From: an uncultured Lactobacillus sp.
Lineage (GTDB): Bacteria; Bacillota; Bacilli; Lactobacillales; Lactobacillaceae
Reading direction: 5' to 3'
Length of the DNA stretch: 64,000 nt
Assembly: GCA_937874185.1 (NCBI GenBank)
Contig: CALNAK010000020.1
Span: forward strand, 284,788-348,787
How positions within the stretch are numbered: the stretch's first letter is position 1; every line of letters starts with the position of its first letter. The notes under the pieces were generated by a model, which had not been told where the DNA came from, did not search any database, and saw only the letters and a list, made by a program, of their open reading frames with translations. Below are positions 63,981 through 64,000 of this stretch, one piece after another. The position numbers and the translations under genes are program-made.

Positions 63981-64000
63981 ACTTCACTTAGTAGCTCATC

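Noticed and set aside
1..64000. tRNA, rRNA, riboswitch or prophage signals
   Set aside because: I looked for conserved rRNA blocks, tRNA clusters, T-box motifs, integrases and phage structural genes and saw none; a covariance-model search would be needed to exclude small RNAs.

Overview
The window is AT-rich DNA with strong GGAGG-type ribosome sites, frequent TTG starts and classical T-run terminators. Its protein families (SLAP-domain surface proteins, WxL-like surface proteins, VanZ-like proteins, bacteriocin-immunity-like helical proteins, a YbiT-type ABC-F protein) point to a member of the Lactobacillaceae. The SLAP and WxL-like content makes a Companilactobacillus-like species my best guess, but that is inference. 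It looks like ordinary chromosome rich in accessory genes. I saw no rRNA, tRNA, CRISPR array, prophage or replication origin.

Layout. 1-3850: the 5' end of an unidentified minus-strand gene, then an SOS-type operon (Y-family polymerase plus YolD-like protein) behind a LexA box; an IS3-family element has split the operon terminator. 3.8-7.6 kb: a blasticidin-S-deaminase-like enzyme, a membrane protein, a VanZ-like protein and an ABC-F protein. 7.9-12.5 kb: a TauE-like exporter, then a LysR regulator divergent from an FAD oxidoreductase (broken by one amber codon) and an SLC13-type transporter. 12.7-17.4 kb: an EcsAB-like ABC pair, a YkuD transpeptidase, a secreted protein and a mazEF-like pair. 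17.5-25.1 kb: a LysR-controlled cluster of small enzymes and a P-type ATPase. 26.4-30.9 kb: two paralogous Ig-like secreted proteins and a large WxL-like surface protein. 31-43.4 kb: immunity-like proteins, a HAD phosphatase, a second VanZ, a BcrAB-like ABC operon, aldo/keto reductases, orphan antitoxins, and a HxlR / FakA-fragment / DsbA / MBL redox cluster. 43.5-55.4 kb: cell-wall and surface genes (glucosaminidase, second WxL-like protein, CAP protein, lipoprotein, five-repeat SLAP protein) among two XRE/HAD and TetR/oxidoreductase units. 55.6-64 kb: HxlR plus quinone oxidoreductase, PEP synthase, a YefM orphan, a YvfRSTU-like ABC/two-component operon and a frameshifted MazE.

The most striking observation is at 44983-47153. 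The second WxL-like surface protein is split into two frames exactly at a (CAAC)6 tetranucleotide tract just after its signal peptide. One extra repeat unit, or loss of two, would restore a protein of about 724 residues, close to its 734-residue paralogue. This is the architecture of a slipped-strand phase-variation (contingency) locus, here apparently captured OFF. A nearby CAP-domain protein carries a perfect 2 x 27-bp in-frame tandem repeat over its signal-peptidase site. Several toxin-antitoxin loci in the window look orphaned or decayed.
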